Source of the DNA: Pseudooceanicola onchidii
GTDB taxonomy: Bacteria; Pseudomonadota; Alphaproteobacteria; Rhodobacterales; Rhodobacteraceae
Direction: 5' to 3'
Length of the DNA stretch: 64,000 bases
Assembly (NCBI RefSeq): GCF_004959925.1
Contig: NZ_SPUW01000001.1
Location: 1,574,635 to 1,638,634 of the forward strand
Shown in pieces: positions 1 through 8,861 of the stretch (position 1 is its first letter; each line of letters begins with the position of its first letter). The translations under genes and the position numbers were made by a program. The notes beneath the pieces are model-generated. The model did not search any database. It saw only the letters and a program-made list of their open reading frames with translations, and had not been told where the DNA came from.

Positions 1-217
1 GCGCCTTCACGCTGTTGTAATTCGTGTAGAAGACGAAGGCCTGCGGCTCGATCTCTTTCAACAGGACCATCCGGCAGTTCGGCATGCCGTCGGCGTCGAC
101 CGTCGACAGCGCGATGGCATTGGGGTCGTTCGGCTCGGTGCCCGTCGCCTCCTCCAGCCAGTCACGGGCAATCTGAAAGGGGTCGTCCCCTGCGAAAATA
201 CCGCTGCGGTCGGTCAT
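1..217 (-). CDS. pdxH: Pyridoxamine 5'-phosphate oxidase, N-terminal part (cut by window edge)
   Basis: The reading frame starts at the ATG at 217-215 and runs off the left edge, giving about 72 residues. The translation contains the motif [12 protein letters not shown] followed by FVFYTNY, typical of the FMN-binding N-terminal half of PdxH, which oxidises pyridoxine/pyridoxamine 5'-phosphate to pyridoxal 5'-phosphate using FMN and oxygen in the cytoplasm. A purine-rich GAGGTAAG lies just upstream of the start. The gene is divergent from fabI. A second vitamin B6 gene, pdxA, lies 10 kb away but is not in the same operon. The C-terminal half is outside the window, so completeness cannot be judged. 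Confidence 0.9.
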   Translation of the reverse strand, partial: MTDRSGIFAGDDPFQIARDWLEEATGTEPNDPNAIALSTVDADGMPNCRMVLLKEIEPQAFVFYTNYNSVKA

Positions 218-314
218 GTCTTACCTCTGTTTCTGCATCATCGTACCCTGAGACCGGGCCGTGACGGACTTGATGCGCCGTTAGGGATCGCCTAAAGGAA
301 CCTGAGGGAAATCA

Positions 315-1139
315 ATGGGCGGGATTGGCAAAATGTCAAATCAGCTGCTGGCAGGCAAGCGCGGCATCATCATGGGTGTCGCCAACGACAAATCCATCGC
401 TTGGGGAATCGCAAAGGCCTGTGCCGACGCCGGTGCCGAACTTGCGTTCTCGTACATGGGCGACCAGTTCCGCAAACGCGTGGTTCCGCTGGCCGAACAA
501 CTGGGCGTCGAGGTCCTGATCGACTGCGACGTGGGCGACGAGGCCTCGATCGACGCGGCCTTTTCCGAGCTTGAGGAAAAGTGGGGCAAGCTGGACTTCA
601 TCGTCCATGCCATCGGCTTTTCCGACAAGTCCGAACTGCGCGGCCGCTATATCGACACCACCCGCGGCAACTTTGCCATGACCATGGACATCTCGGTCTA
701 TTCCTTCACGGCCGTCGCACAGCGCGCCGAGAAGCTGATGACCGATGGCGGATCGATGCTGACGCTGACCTACTATGGTGCCGAACAGGTCATGCCGCAT
801 TACAACGTCATGGGTGTGGCCAAGGCTGCACTTGAAGCGTCGGTCAAATACATGGCCGAGGATCTGGGCAAGGACAACATCCGCGTCAACGCGATCTCGG
901 CCGGTCCGATCAAGACGCTGGCGGCCAGCGGGATCGGTGATTTCCGCTATATCCTGAAATGGAACGAATACAATTCGCCCCTGCGCCGCAACGTGACGAT
1001 CGACGACGTTGGCAAGTCGGCGCTCTACCTGCTGTCCGACCTCGGCTCGGGTGTGACGGGTGAAAACCTGCATGTCGACGCGGGCTATCACGTGGTCGGC
1101 ATGAAGGCCGTCGACGCCCCCGATATCGAAAAAGGCTGA
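315..1139 (+). CDS. fabI: Enoyl-[acyl-carrier-protein] reductase (NADH), FabI
   Basis: FabI carries out the last reductive step of each fatty-acid elongation cycle, reducing trans-2-enoyl-ACP with NADH. The 274-aa product is a short-chain dehydrogenase: the nucleotide-binding stretch [11 protein letters not shown] is near residues 21-31, and the FabI-type catalytic pair Tyr163-x6-Lys170 (YNVMGVAK) is preceded by Tyr153/154. The start at 315 has a strong Shine-Dalgarno GAGGGA at 304-309. An in-frame ATG at 333 gives [11 protein letters not shown], closer to how I recall FabI homologues starting, and a TTGATG-17-TAAAGG promoter-like pair at 270-298 would leave almost no leader for the 315 start. 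Either start is possible. A LysE-type gene follows after 3 bases. Confidence 0.95.
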   Translation: MGGIGKMSNQLLAGKRGIIMGVANDKSIAWGIAKACADAGAELAFSYMGDQFRKRVVPLAEQLGVEVLIDCDVGDEASIDAAFSELEEKWGKLDFIVHAIGFSDKSELRGRYIDTTRGNFAMTMDISVYSFTAVAQRAEKLMTDGGSMLTLTYYGAEQVMPHYNVMGVAKAALEASVKYMAEDLGKDNIRVNAISAGPIKTLAASGIGDFRYILKWNEYNSPLRRNVTIDDVGKSALYLLSDLGSGVTGENLHVDAGYHVVGMKAVDAPDIEKG

Positions 1140-1142
1140 CCC

Positions 1143-1757
1143 GTGACGGCGGGCGCCTTCCTGTCCATCGCGGTGATCCACCTCCTGGCGGCCATGTCGC
1201 CGGGCCCGTCCTTCGTGGTCTGCATCCGCATGGCGATCACCCGGGGCTTCCGCACCGCCGTGGCCCTGGCCGTGGGCTTCGGGCTGGGCGCGGTTCTGTG
1301 GGCCACGGCCGCGCTGGCCGGCCTTGCCCTGCTGTTCGAAATCGTCCCGTCGCTGTTCCTTGCGTTGAAGCTGATCGGCGGCGCCTTCCTGATCTGGATC
1401 GGCTACATGATGTGGCGCCACGCCCGCGACCCGATCGAGATGGGACCGGACAGCATGACCGCGCTGACGCCGCTGCGCGCCCTGCGCTACGGTTTCCTGA
1501 CCTTCGCGTCGAACCCCAAGCCGGCTGTCTTCTTCGGCGCGGTCTTCGTCGGCCTCGTTCCGGCCGATGCCTCGCTGCTGACGCTCGCCGCGCTGATCGG
1601 CGTCATCTTCCTGAACGAAACCCTGTGGTATATCCTTGTGGCACGGCTCTTCTCGCTGTCGCACCCGCGCGCGCTCTACCTGCGCGCCAAGGCCTGGATC
1701 GACCGCAGCTTCGGCACGCTCATGACCGCCTTCGGTCTGAAAATCGCACTGGGCTGA
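1143..1757 (+). CDS. LysE/RhtB family amino-acid exporter
   Basis: A 204-aa hydrophobic protein with about six membrane segments, matching the usual LysE/RhtB size and topology. It has the early motif [20 protein letters not shown] (near residues 16-35), the family's conserved N-terminal PGP signature, and a central [15 protein letters not shown] segment. The family exports amino acids or related small metabolites across the inner membrane; the substrate cannot be read from sequence. The start is a GTG three bases after the fabI stop, so it is probably co-transcribed and translationally coupled to fabI, though a link to fatty-acid synthesis is not evident. Confidence 0.85.
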   Translation: MTAGAFLSIAVIHLLAAMSPGPSFVVCIRMAITRGFRTAVALAVGFGLGAVLWATAALAGLALLFEIVPSLFLALKLIGGAFLIWIGYMMWRHARDPIEMGPDSMTALTPLRALRYGFLTFASNPKPAVFFGAVFVGLVPADASLLTLAALIGVIFLNETLWYILVARLFSLSHPRALYLRAKAWIDRSFGTLMTAFGLKIALG

Positions 1758-1792
1758 CAGGGCCCGTCAGATCACCTGAGAAAGGATTTGCC

Positions 1793-2299
1793 ATGTCAGA
1801 CCTTCTGCCCCACGAAAAAGGCTTTCACGTCAGTTGGGACCAGATCCACCGCGACAGCCGCGCGCTGGCCTGGCGGCTGGACAAGCACGGCCCCGGCCAG
1901 AACGGCGCCTGGAAAGCCGTCGTCGCCATCACCCGCGGCGGCATGGCGCCCGCGATGATCGTCGCGCGCGAGCTGGACATTCGCATGGTCGACACGATTT
2001 CCGTGCGCAGCTACCACCACCAGTCTCAGGGCGAGGCCGAGGTGCTGAACAAGCCCGACGACGCGATGATGGGCGACGGCACCGGCATCCTGGTGGTCGA
2101 CGATCTGGTCGACAGCGGCAAGACGCTGGAACTGGTGCGCAAGATGTATCCGAACGCGCATTTCGCCACCGTCTATGCCAAGCCCAAGGGCCGCGCGCAG
2201 GTCGATACCTTCATCACCGAGGTGTCTCAGGACACGTGGATCTTCTTCCCCTGGGACATGGCGATGCAGTACGTCAAACCGTATCGCGGCGAAGATTGA
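1793..2299 (+). CDS. gpt: Xanthine(-guanine) phosphoribosyltransferase
   Basis: The 168-aa product transfers the phosphoribosyl group of PRPP to xanthine, guanine or hypoxanthine, giving the purine mononucleotide in salvage. The type I PRPP-binding loop is plain at residues 99-111 ([13 protein letters not shown]), with an upstream [12 protein letters not shown] segment that fits the conserved basic/PPi loop. Length and the C-terminal WIFFPWDM stretch agree with bacterial Gpt. The ATG at 1793 is preceded by AGAAAGGA, a good ribosome site. A longer in-frame reading upstream would overlap the LysE gene in another frame and is not credible. It is the last gene of a rightward run before two hairpins at 2309-2360. 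Confidence 0.93.
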   Translation: MSDLLPHEKGFHVSWDQIHRDSRALAWRLDKHGPGQNGAWKAVVAITRGGMAPAMIVARELDIRMVDTISVRSYHHQSQGEAEVLNKPDDAMMGDGTGILVVDDLVDSGKTLELVRKMYPNAHFATVYAKPKGRAQVDTFITEVSQDTWIFFPWDMAMQYVKPYRGED

Positions 2300-2308
2300 T
2301 TGCGGGAA

Positions 2309-2360
2309 CGGCGGGGTAAATCCCGCCGTACACGCGCCGTAGGGCGGGGTTCACCCCGCC
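2309..2360. repeat. Two adjacent GC hairpins between convergent genes
   Basis: Two short inverted repeats lie between the gpt stop and the HerA-like stop: CGGCGGG (2309-2315) with CCCGCCG (2322-2328), and GGCGGGG (2343-2349) with CCCCGCC (2354-2360). The arms of the two hairpins are variants of one another, as in small dispersed GC repeats of Rhodobacteraceae. There is no T-run, so they are poor intrinsic terminators but could stabilise mRNA 3' ends from either side. Confidence 0.5.
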
Positions 2361-2381
2361 GCCACGTCTCCGGCCGCAAAC

Positions 2382-3989
2382 TTACCGCGACTTGAAAAGC
2401 CCGCCCAGGATCCCGCGCACGATCCGCCGTCCGGTGGTGCCGCCAAGTTCCTTGATGACGGCCTTCCCGAACGCTTCGCCCAGGCTGTCGGGCGCGCGGC
2501 GCGATGACCGGGACGAGGTCTTTTTGACACCCGTCGGCGAATAGCGCCGGGCATTCCGGAACTCCCGTTCCTCTTCCTTCTCACGCGCGGCGCGCGCCGC
2601 CTCTTCCGCCTCGGCCTTTTCGGCCTCTTCCGCCTCGCGCGCGGCCTCGGCCGCCCGGCGGGTCAGGATCTCGTAGGCGCTTTCCCGGTCGACGAGGGTT
2701 TCGTATTTTCCGGCAATGGGCGAGCCATCGATCACCGCCTTGCGCACGCCGGGATCGATGGGACCCAGCTTTGAGGACGGCGGACGGATCAGCGTCCGCT
2801 CGACGATCCCCGGCACGCCCTTGGGCTGCAGGAACGAAGTCACCGCCTCGCCCACACCGACCTCGCGGATGGCATCTTCCGTGTTGAAACGCGGGTTCTC
2901 ACGATAGGTTTCGGCCGCCTGACGCAACTCCTTCCGGTCCTTCGCCGTGAAAGCCCGAAGCGCGTGCTGCACGCGGTTGCCCAGCTGGCCAAGGATATCT
3001 TCCGGCACGTCCGCCGGGTTCTGCGTGATGAAATAGACGCCGACGCCCTTGGACCGGATCAGCCGCGCCACCTGTTCCACCTTGTCGACCAGCGCCTTGG
3101 GGGCGTCATCGAAAAGCAGATGCGCCTCATCAAAGAAGAAGACCAGCTTAGGCTTGTCGGGATCGCCGACCTCGGGCAGTTCCTCGAACAGCTCGGACAG
3201 CAGCCACAACAGGAAGGTCGCGTAAAGCCGGGGCGAGGACATCAGCGTGTCCGCGGCCAGGATCGAGATCATGCCCCGCCCGTCCACATCCGTGCGCATC
3301 ATGTCCGACAGTTCCAGCGCCGGTTCGCCGAAAAGCTTCGCGCCACCCTGGTTTTCCAGCACCAGAAGCCGACGCTGGATCGCCCCGACCGACGCCGCCG
3401 AGACATTGCCGTACCGCAGCCCCAGCTCTGGGGCCTGTTCGCCGACATGCACCAGCAGCGCCTGCAGATCCTTGAGGTCCAGCAGCGCCATGCCCTCTTC
3501 GTCGGCGACCCGGAAGGCGATGTTCAGAACGCCCTCCTGCGCCTCGCTCAACTCCAGCAGGCGCGAGATCAGAAGCGGCCCCATCTCGGTGACGGTGGTG
3601 CGGATCGGGTGGCCCTGTTCGCCGAACAGATCCCAGAACAACACCGGGAACTTCTGGTAGGCAAAGTCGTCGAACCCCATGGTCTCGACCCGCTCCATGA
3701 AGGCGCCGTGCAGCTTGAAGCTTTCGCTGCCCGCATCCGCGAGGCCCGACAGGTCGCCCTTCACATCCGACAGGAAGACGGGCACGCCGGCGGCCGAAAA
3801 CCCTTCGGCCATGATCTGCAAGGTGACGGATTTCCCGGTCCCCGTGGCCCCGGCGACCAACCCGTGACGGTTGGCGTATTTAAGCGCAAGCCCCTGCTTT
3901 TCCGCATAACCTTCGCCACCGCCGCCGATGAACACATGCCCGTCCATGCCCGCCTCCGTCACCCGAAAAATGTCATCAGACCTGACCAT
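2382..3989 (-). CDS. HerA/FtsK-like ATPase of the DUF853 family
   Basis: A 535-aa P-loop ATPase. Walker A is at residues 47-54 (GATGTGKS), within a phrase reading [14 protein letters not shown] that is typical of HerA-type ATPases, and Walker B is [12 protein letters not shown] near residue 290. [18 protein letters not shown] stretch follows, characteristic of the DUF853 (helicase HerA-like C-terminal) family. Residues about 440-475 form a charged Ala/Glu-rich coiled coil, then a basic tail. The biological role of the family is not established; DNA translocation is an inference from HerA. It is transcribed alone, convergent with gpt and divergent from the candidate small RNA at 4020. Confidence 0.85.
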   Translation of the reverse strand: MVRSDDIFRVTEAGMDGHVFIGGGGEGYAEKQGLALKYANRHGLVAGATGTGKSVTLQIMAEGFSAAGVPVFLSDVKGDLSGLADAGSESFKLHGAFMERVETMGFDDFAYQKFPVLFWDLFGEQGHPIRTTVTEMGPLLISRLLELSEAQEGVLNIAFRVADEEGMALLDLKDLQALLVHVGEQAPELGLRYGNVSAASVGAIQRRLLVLENQGGAKLFGEPALELSDMMRTDVDGRGMISILAADTLMSSPRLYATFLLWLLSELFEELPEVGDPDKPKLVFFFDEAHLLFDDAPKALVDKVEQVARLIRSKGVGVYFITQNPADVPEDILGQLGNRVQHALRAFTAKDRKELRQAAETYRENPRFNTEDAIREVGVGEAVTSFLQPKGVPGIVERTLIRPPSSKLGPIDPGVRKAVIDGSPIAGKYETLVDRESAYEILTRRAAEAAREAEEAEKAEAEEAARAAREKEEEREFRNARRYSPTGVKKTSSRSSRRAPDSLGEAFGKAVIKELGGTTGRRIVRGILGGLFKSR

Positions 3990-4019
3990 ACATTCTTAAC
4001 TTTTGTGTGCCAGTATCAT

Positions 4020-4101
4020 TTCTGTCGCCGCCACATGTCCTCGCGCGGTGACGAACTTCCTCCCTGTCTGACTGGCCGTGCCCTCGTGGCACGGCTTTTT
4101 T
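4020..4101 (+). ncRNA. Candidate small RNA with anti-Shine-Dalgarno motif CUUCCUCCC
   Basis: The sequence shows three parts in order: an 8-bp stem (4024-4031 with 4045-4052, one G-U pair, 13-nt loop), a single-stranded stretch carrying CTTCCTCCC at 4056-4064, and an intrinsic terminator (stem 4075-4082 / 4088-4095, loop CTCGT, T6 at 4096-4101). No open reading frame is plausible here. CUUCCUCCC is the anti-ribosome-binding-site motif of the alphaproteobacterial cuckoo/alpha-r14/CcsR small RNAs. A TATCAT at 4014-4019 could be a -10 box. The exact 5' end is unknown. Confidence 0.6.
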
Positions 4102-4203
4102 CCCTGTCCAGCATCGGCGTCTTCAAGGTGACCTTCGTCATCTTTGCGTCACATCGTTGTGCGAAGATGTGTAAACCATCCTTTTCAAACCAGATTTTGC
4201 CTG

Positions 4204-4232
4204 TTGACGGATTTCCGGAAACCGCCTAGCGT
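4204..4232 (+). promoter_or_regulatory. Sigma-70-like promoter for the second small RNA
   Basis: TTGACG at 4204-4209 is a near-consensus -35 hexamer, followed at exactly 17 bases by TAGCGT (4227-4232), a weaker -10. Initiation would fall near 4239, just before a short stem-loop and a UUCG-capped terminator. Confidence 0.4.
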
Positions 4233-4238
4233 CACGTC

Positions 4239-4296
4239 AAACATAAGTCGGCCAGTCCGACAGGGAGAATGAAAAGGGACCTTCGGGTCCCTTTTC
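4239..4296 (+). ncRNA. Candidate very short small RNA ending in a UUCG-loop terminator
   Basis: Downstream of the promoter-like pair at 4204-4232 there is a 5-bp stem GTCGG/CCGAC (4247-4251 with 4257-4261), a purine-rich linker AGGGAGAATG, and a perfect terminator with 10-bp arms (4272-4281 and 4286-4295) capped by TTCG. No + strand gene upstream needs this terminator: the nearest one ends at 2299 and the small RNA at 4020-4101 has its own. A transcript of about 58-65 nt is therefore the simplest reading. The alternative is a stand-alone hairpin insulating the gene at 4469. Confidence 0.45.
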
Positions 4297-4468
4297 TATT
4301 GCGCTGACGGTCCGTCGGCGTCCGCCCGCGACGCCGCCCCACATCACTGGCCCCACGACACCTGCCCCTGACGCTGGCATGTGATTGCCATCACATCGGC
4401 TTTTGGCCTGACAACGGTTCGGCAAAGTGATAACCCCCGGCTAACGTAATTAGGAAAACGGGACAGAA

Positions 4469-5134
4469 ATGCTCAAGACCAGACCCCTCTTGTCCGCCCT
4501 CGCCCTCGCCGCCATGACCGGCGCAGCCATGGCTCAGACCGCCACGACCGAAGCGCCCGCCGCCGAGGCCACCGAGACGACCCAGACCGAACAAAGCCAG
4601 ACCGAACAGGCGCAGACCACGCCCGCCGTCGACAGCACGCTCGACACCGGCCAGTCCGAAGAACCGCAGGTCGGTCAGGGCTATGTCCGCGAATCCTTCG
4701 GGGATTGGCAGCTGCAGTGCATCAAAGAAGAAGACGCGACCAAGGAACGCTGCCAGCTGTACCAGCTTCTGCTGGGCGAACAGGGCAACCCCGTCGCCGA
4801 AGTGCTGATCGAAAAGCTGCCCGACGGCGGTCAGGTCGCCGCAGGTGCCACCGTTGCCGTGCCCCACGGCACCGCGCTTGCCAAGGATCTGCGGATTACC
4901 GTGGATGGCGCCAAAGGCAAGGTCTATCGCTATGCCTTCTGTGATGCAGCCAGCTGCTATGCGCGGATCGGCCTGCTGGCCGCCGACGTATCGGCCTTCC
5001 AGCGCGGCAACTCTGCCAAGGTCACGATCTTCCCGTTCGAATCCCAGGACACGCCGGTCGACCTGACCCTGTCGCTCTCGGGCTTCACCGCGGGCTACGA
5101 GGCCACGACGGCCCCTGCCGCCCCGGCCGAGTGA
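4469..5134 (+). CDS. Invasion-associated locus B (IalB) family periplasmic protein
   Basis: The 221-aa product starts with a clear Sec signal peptide (cleavage after about residue 22, AAMA-Q), then a low-complexity Thr/Glu/Ala/Gln region of about 45 residues, then a domain beginning ESFGDWQLQC that matches the IalB family. Cysteines typical of that domain are present (WQLQC, ERCQL, AFCDAASCYA). IalB-like proteins are widespread in alphaproteobacteria; a role in host invasion is known only in Bartonella, and here an envelope function is all that can be inferred. The long linker suggests tethering or display. It is a single-gene unit ended by a bidirectional terminator. Confidence 0.85.
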   Translation: MLKTRPLLSALALAAMTGAAMAQTATTEAPAAEATETTQTEQSQTEQAQTTPAVDSTLDTGQSEEPQVGQGYVRESFGDWQLQCIKEEDATKERCQLYQLLLGEQGNPVAEVLIEKLPDGGQVAAGATVAVPHGTALAKDLRITVDGAKGKVYRYAFCDAASCYARIGLLAADVSAFQRGNSAKVTIFPFESQDTPVDLTLSLSGFTAGYEATTAPAAPAE

Positions 5135-5151
5135 TCGCCCCATCAAACATC

Positions 5152-5181
5152 AAAACGCCCGCCAGTTTGGCGGGCGTTTTT
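5152..5181. terminator. Bidirectional intrinsic terminator
   Basis: AAAACGCCCGCC (5152-5163) pairs with GGCGGGCGTTTT (5169-5180) around a 5-nt loop, with T-runs on both strands. It serves the IalB-like gene from the left and the DUF882 gene from the right. Confidence 0.9.
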
Positions 5182-5210
5182 GTTTGCGGTTCGTGCAAAA
5201 GGCGCGAAGG

Positions 5211-5780
5211 TTACGCGCCCCACTGACGGATCGGGCCGCAGTCCATGTGGACGAAGTTGGATCCGCTGTACCGGCCCACGCCGCCTGCATTGCAAGAAGA
5301 CGCCGCGCGCGCCATCTGGTTGACCGAGCGCGAGGACAGTCGCACATCGGCCGCCTGCCCCTTCATGTGAAGGGAATTGCGCGCCACGTTGCGGGATTTC
5401 GACCGCAGCATCTGGTTGGTCTGCTGCGTCCGGTACCCGGACAGAAGAAGATAGGGTTCGCTGACATCAAGCAGATTGTGCGATGCCGCGAGGATGTCGA
5501 TCGTGCGGGTATCCATCTTGGAGACGGAGTCGGTCCGCCAGTCCCGCATGAAGTGGGCGACTTCCGTCACCGCATCCTTGATGTAGACACCATCGACCCA
5601 GTAGATCATGTCGATGCGTTCGCCCGTCCGGGCCGAATACATACGGATGCGTCGGATATCGCCGGCGTTGCGAAGAACGCCTGCTGCCTTGGAAAATGTC
5701 GGAGCTGCTGTGACTGCGGTCGCTGCGAATGCACCAAGAAGTGCACGCCGCGAGATGCCCGCCGAGCTTTCGATTGCCAT
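5211..5780 (-). CDS. DUF882 / M15-like murein peptidase with Tat signal
   Basis: A 189-aa exported protein. The N-terminus has a twin-arginine signal (SRRALLGAFAATAV, Arg11-Arg12). The mature part has a peptidase M15 (YcbK/DUF882) signature: LLLSGYRTQQTNQML, then HMKGQAADV with the metal-binding His and Asp, and near the end FVHMDCG with a second His-x-Asp. Known members are zinc peptidases acting on peptidoglycan cross-links in the periplasm. It is divergent from an L,D-transpeptidase gene at 6091, a pairing that fits a joint role in wall remodelling. Tat export suggests the protein folds, probably with metal, before translocation. Confidence 0.87.
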   Translation of the reverse strand: MAIESSAGISRRALLGAFAATAVTAAPTFSKAAGVLRNAGDIRRIRMYSARTGERIDMIYWVDGVYIKDAVTEVAHFMRDWRTDSVSKMDTRTIDILAASHNLLDVSEPYLLLSGYRTQQTNQMLRSKSRNVARNSLHMKGQAADVRLSSRSVNQMARAASSCNAGGVGRYSGSNFVHMDCGPIRQWGA

Positions 5781-6090
5781 GTTTCGCGCCTGTCCCGTCG
5801 CTACCTGTACCGCGATGTTACGCGGTAATCTGTTTGCACCTCATCCCCAGATGCAGGGCCCTTATCTCATATTTGACCGAGTCAACCAAGGCGGATTTGT
5901 CGGGCAATTTATTCAATTGCCTTATTTCGGCGAGAATTCGCCAATAGGTAAATTTACGCAGACCTGTGGCGCCGACGTCACCCCCGTGCATCACTCCGAA
6001 AGATGTTGGCCTCATAAGGTTTTTGTGAATGGACAGTTCCGGCGGCTTGCCGCCAGTTTTGGATAAAAGTGATTTCCGGAAGGACCCTGC
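5781..6090. other. Divergent intergenic region with two short palindromes
   Basis: This 310-bp, AT-richer stretch separates the divergent DUF882 and L,D-transpeptidase genes and holds no credible ORF. It contains TTGAC-CGA-GTCAA (5873-5885) and GTAAATTTAC (5948-5957), either of which could be a regulator site, and a ribosome site GGAAGGA at 6078-6084 for the right-hand gene. No convincing -35/-10 pair was identified. Confidence 0.4.
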
Positions 6091-7707
6091 ATGCCTCTCG
6101 CCGCCAAAGCCCGCCTGCTCACCGCATCGGCTGCCCTCGCCCTTGCCCTGACAGCCCTGCCGGGTGCCGCGCAAGAGGCCCCGACGATCCAGATCACGGC
6201 CTTCCAGCAGGTCGTGGCGGAAACGGCGGCGCAGGATCGTGACCTTGCTGCCTTCTACCGGTCGCATGATTTCGCCCCGATCTGGACCGGCGCCGACAAG
6301 GCCCATACCGATCGCCGCCGCGCCCTTCTGGCGGCCCTGTCCAACGTCGAAGACCACGGCCTGCCCGCCGCGGCCTATGACGTCCCCGCGCTGATCGAAG
6401 CCATGCGCACCGCCACCACCGATGCCGACCGCGCGCGGCTTGACGTGCGGCTGTCCCGCCTGTTCCTGGCCTATGCCGCCGACGTGCAGACCGGCCTGCT
6501 GACCCCGTCAGACATCGACAAATCCATCGTCCGCGAAGTGCCGCTGCGCGATCGCGCCGGTTACCTGACCGACCTGACGACCAAGGACCCCGAGGCATTC
6601 CTGGCCTCTCTCCCGCCCCAAAGCGCTGAATACACCCGCCTGATGCGCGAGAAGTTCCGGCTCGAAGCGCTGGTCAGCTCGGGCGGCTTCGGCGCCTCGG
6701 TCCGTGGCAGTGCGATCAAACCCGGCGAACGGGGCAATGACGTCGTCGCCCTGCGCAACCGCCTGATGACCATGGGCTACCTGCCCCGCAGCGTATCGAC
6801 GACCTACGACAGCGCCATGGAAGCCGCCGTGCAGGAGTTTCAGCGCGACCACGGCCTGCCCGACGACGGTGTCGCCGGCGCCGCCACCCTGGCCGAGCTG
6901 AACGTGCCCGCCGAGGACCGCCTGAAATCCGTCATCGTCGCGATGGAGCGGGAGCGCTGGATCAACCGCGATCTGGGCGACCGTCATGTCCTGGTCAACC
7001 TGACCGACTTCAAGGCCAAGATCATGGATCACGGCAAGGTCTACTTTGAAACCCGCGCGGTCATCGGGAAGAACCTGTCGACGCACCGGACGCCGGAATT
7101 CTCGGATGTCATGGAGCACATGATCATCAACCCGACCTGGAACGTCCCCCGGTCGATCGCGGTCAGCGAATACCTCCCGGCGTTCCAGCGCAACGCCTAT
7201 TCCAACAGCCATCTCAAGCTGATCAACGCGCGCGGCCAGGTCGTGGATCGCGGGTCGGTGAACTTTGCCGCCTACAACGCGCGCAACTTCCCCTTCGATA
7301 TCAAGCAGCCGCCGTCGGCGCGCAACGCGCTTGGGCTGGTGAAGTTCATGTTCCCGAACCCCAACAACATCTACCTGCACGACACCCCGGCCAAGAGCCT
7401 GTTTTCCCGCGACGTCCGCGCGTTTTCGCACGGGTGCATCCGCCTGAACGACCCGTTCGACTTTGCCTATGCCCTGCTGGCCTGGCAAAGCGACACCCCC
7501 GAGCAGCTGTTCAAGTCGCACCTGAACACCGGGCGCGAGACGCAGGTGAACCTGCGCGAACCGCTGCCCGTGCACCTGATCTACCGCACCGCCGTCGGCC
7601 AGCCGAAGGGGCACATGACCTATCGCCGCGACGTCTATGGGCGTGACGCCGCGATCTGGAATGCGCTGGCGCGTGAAGGGGTGGAACTGCACGCGGTTCA
7701 GGGGTAA
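6091..7707 (+). CDS. L,D-transpeptidase (YcbB/LdtD type)
   Basis: A 538-aa periplasmic enzyme that forms 3-3 (meso-DAP to meso-DAP) cross-links in peptidoglycan or attaches proteins to it. There is a Sec signal peptide to about residue 27 (PGAAQ-EA), a scaffold domain, a PG_binding_1 domain near residues 212-272 (GNDVVALRNRLMTMGYL), and a YkuD catalytic domain with FSHGCIRL, the catalytic Cys at about residue 449. The order and length match the large YcbB class, not the small YkuD class. The start at 6091 has GGAAGGA upstream. It sits divergent to an M15-like peptidase and 31 bases upstream of lpxD. Confidence 0.92.
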   Translation: MPLAAKARLLTASAALALALTALPGAAQEAPTIQITAFQQVVAETAAQDRDLAAFYRSHDFAPIWTGADKAHTDRRRALLAALSNVEDHGLPAAAYDVPALIEAMRTATTDADRARLDVRLSRLFLAYAADVQTGLLTPSDIDKSIVREVPLRDRAGYLTDLTTKDPEAFLASLPPQSAEYTRLMREKFRLEALVSSGGFGASVRGSAIKPGERGNDVVALRNRLMTMGYLPRSVSTTYDSAMEAAVQEFQRDHGLPDDGVAGAATLAELNVPAEDRLKSVIVAMERERWINRDLGDRHVLVNLTDFKAKIMDHGKVYFETRAVIGKNLSTHRTPEFSDVMEHMIINPTWNVPRSIAVSEYLPAFQRNAYSNSHLKLINARGQVVDRGSVNFAAYNARNFPFDIKQPPSARNALGLVKFMFPNPNNIYLHDTPAKSLFSRDVRAFSHGCIRLNDPFDFAYALLAWQSDTPEQLFKSHLNTGRETQVNLREPLPVHLIYRTAVGQPKGHMTYRRDVYGRDAAIWNALAREGVELHAVQG

Positions 7708-7738
7708 TCCGGGGCCACGATCCCTACCCGAGGCCACC

Positions 7739-8830
7739 ATGGCATACACGATCCAAGCCCTCGCCGAGGCCATCGGCGGTGTGGCCCACGGCTCCATCGA
7801 CCTGACGATCACCGGCGCGGCCGAACCCGCCGCCGCCCGCGCAGACGACATCGCGCTGGCCATGCGCCCGGCCTTTGCCGACACGCTGAAGACCGGGGCG
7901 GCCCGGGCGGCGATCCTCTGGGACGACGCGGATTGGCAGGCCTACGGGCTCGAGGCCGCGATCCTGGTCTCGCGCCCCCGCCTGGCCATGGCGCGGCTGA
8001 CCGAACGCTTCGACCGCGGTCAGGGATATACGCTAGGCATTGACCGGTCGGCGATGATCGAAAGTTCGGCCACGATCGGCAGCGACACCTCGGTCGGGCC
8101 GATGACGTATATCGCGGCCAACGTGCAGATCGGTGACAACTGCCTGATCGGGCCGCAGTGCTATATCGGTGACGGCGTGGTCCTGGGCGACGGCGCGGTG
8201 ATCCATGCCGGTGTGCGCATCCTGGCCCGGGTCCGCATCGGGGCCCGGTTCCGCGCCAGCCCCGGCGTCGTGGTCGGGGCGGATGGCCACAGCTTTGTCA
8301 CGCCCGAGGAAAGCGCCGTCGAACAGGCCCGCGCCACCCTGGGCACCGAAGTCACCGCCAAGGCCCAGTCCTGGCAGCGCATCCATTCGCTCGGGTCTGT
8401 CATCATCGGCGATGACGTCGAACTGGGCGCGAACACCACTGTCGATGCGGGCACCATCCGCCCGACGGAAATCGGCGACGGCTGCAAGATCGACAACCTG
8501 TGCCAGATCGGCCACAACGTCCGGCTTGGCCATGATTGCCTGTTCTCGGCCCAGACCGGCGTCGCCGGATCGACCGTGATCGGCAACAATGTGATCCTCG
8601 GCGGTCAGGTCGGCGTATCCGACAATATCACCGTCGGCGACAACGTCGTGGTCGGCGGCGGATCGAAGCTTCTGTCCAAGGTGCCCGCGGGCCGCGTCAT
8701 GCTGGGTTATCCGGCGACGAAGATGGATCAGAACCTCGAGATCTACAGACTTCAGCGCCGCCTGCCGCGGCTCTTTGAACAGGTTGCCGCACTACAGAAA
8801 GCGGTTTTCAAGACCGGTGATAAAGACTAG
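7739..8830 (+). CDS. lpxD: UDP-3-O-acylglucosamine N-acyltransferase
   Basis: LpxD adds the second, N-linked 3-hydroxyacyl chain in lipid A synthesis, taking it from acyl-ACP. The 363-aa product has the N-terminal uridine-binding domain (ITGAAEPAAARADDIALAM) followed from about residue 105 by left-handed beta-helix hexapeptide repeats (IGDNCLIGP, IGDDVELGANTTVDAGTI, IGNNVILGGQVGVSDN) and a C-terminal helical tail (MDQNLEIYRLQRRLPRLFEQ). The start at 7739 is preceded by CGAGGCC. The gene is followed at 31 bases by a dedicated ACP and a ketoacyl synthase, suggesting that the acyl donor is made locally. lpxA/lpxB are not in this window. Confidence 0.92.
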   Translation: MAYTIQALAEAIGGVAHGSIDLTITGAAEPAAARADDIALAMRPAFADTLKTGAARAAILWDDADWQAYGLEAAILVSRPRLAMARLTERFDRGQGYTLGIDRSAMIESSATIGSDTSVGPMTYIAANVQIGDNCLIGPQCYIGDGVVLGDGAVIHAGVRILARVRIGARFRASPGVVVGADGHSFVTPEESAVEQARATLGTEVTAKAQSWQRIHSLGSVIIGDDVELGANTTVDAGTIRPTEIGDGCKIDNLCQIGHNVRLGHDCLFSAQTGVAGSTVIGNNVILGGQVGVSDNITVGDNVVVGGGSKLLSKVPAGRVMLGYPATKMDQNLEIYRLQRRLPRLFEQVAALQKAVFKTGDKD

Positions 8831-8861
8831 ATCACCGGGGACGCTGCCTTTGGGGGACGCC

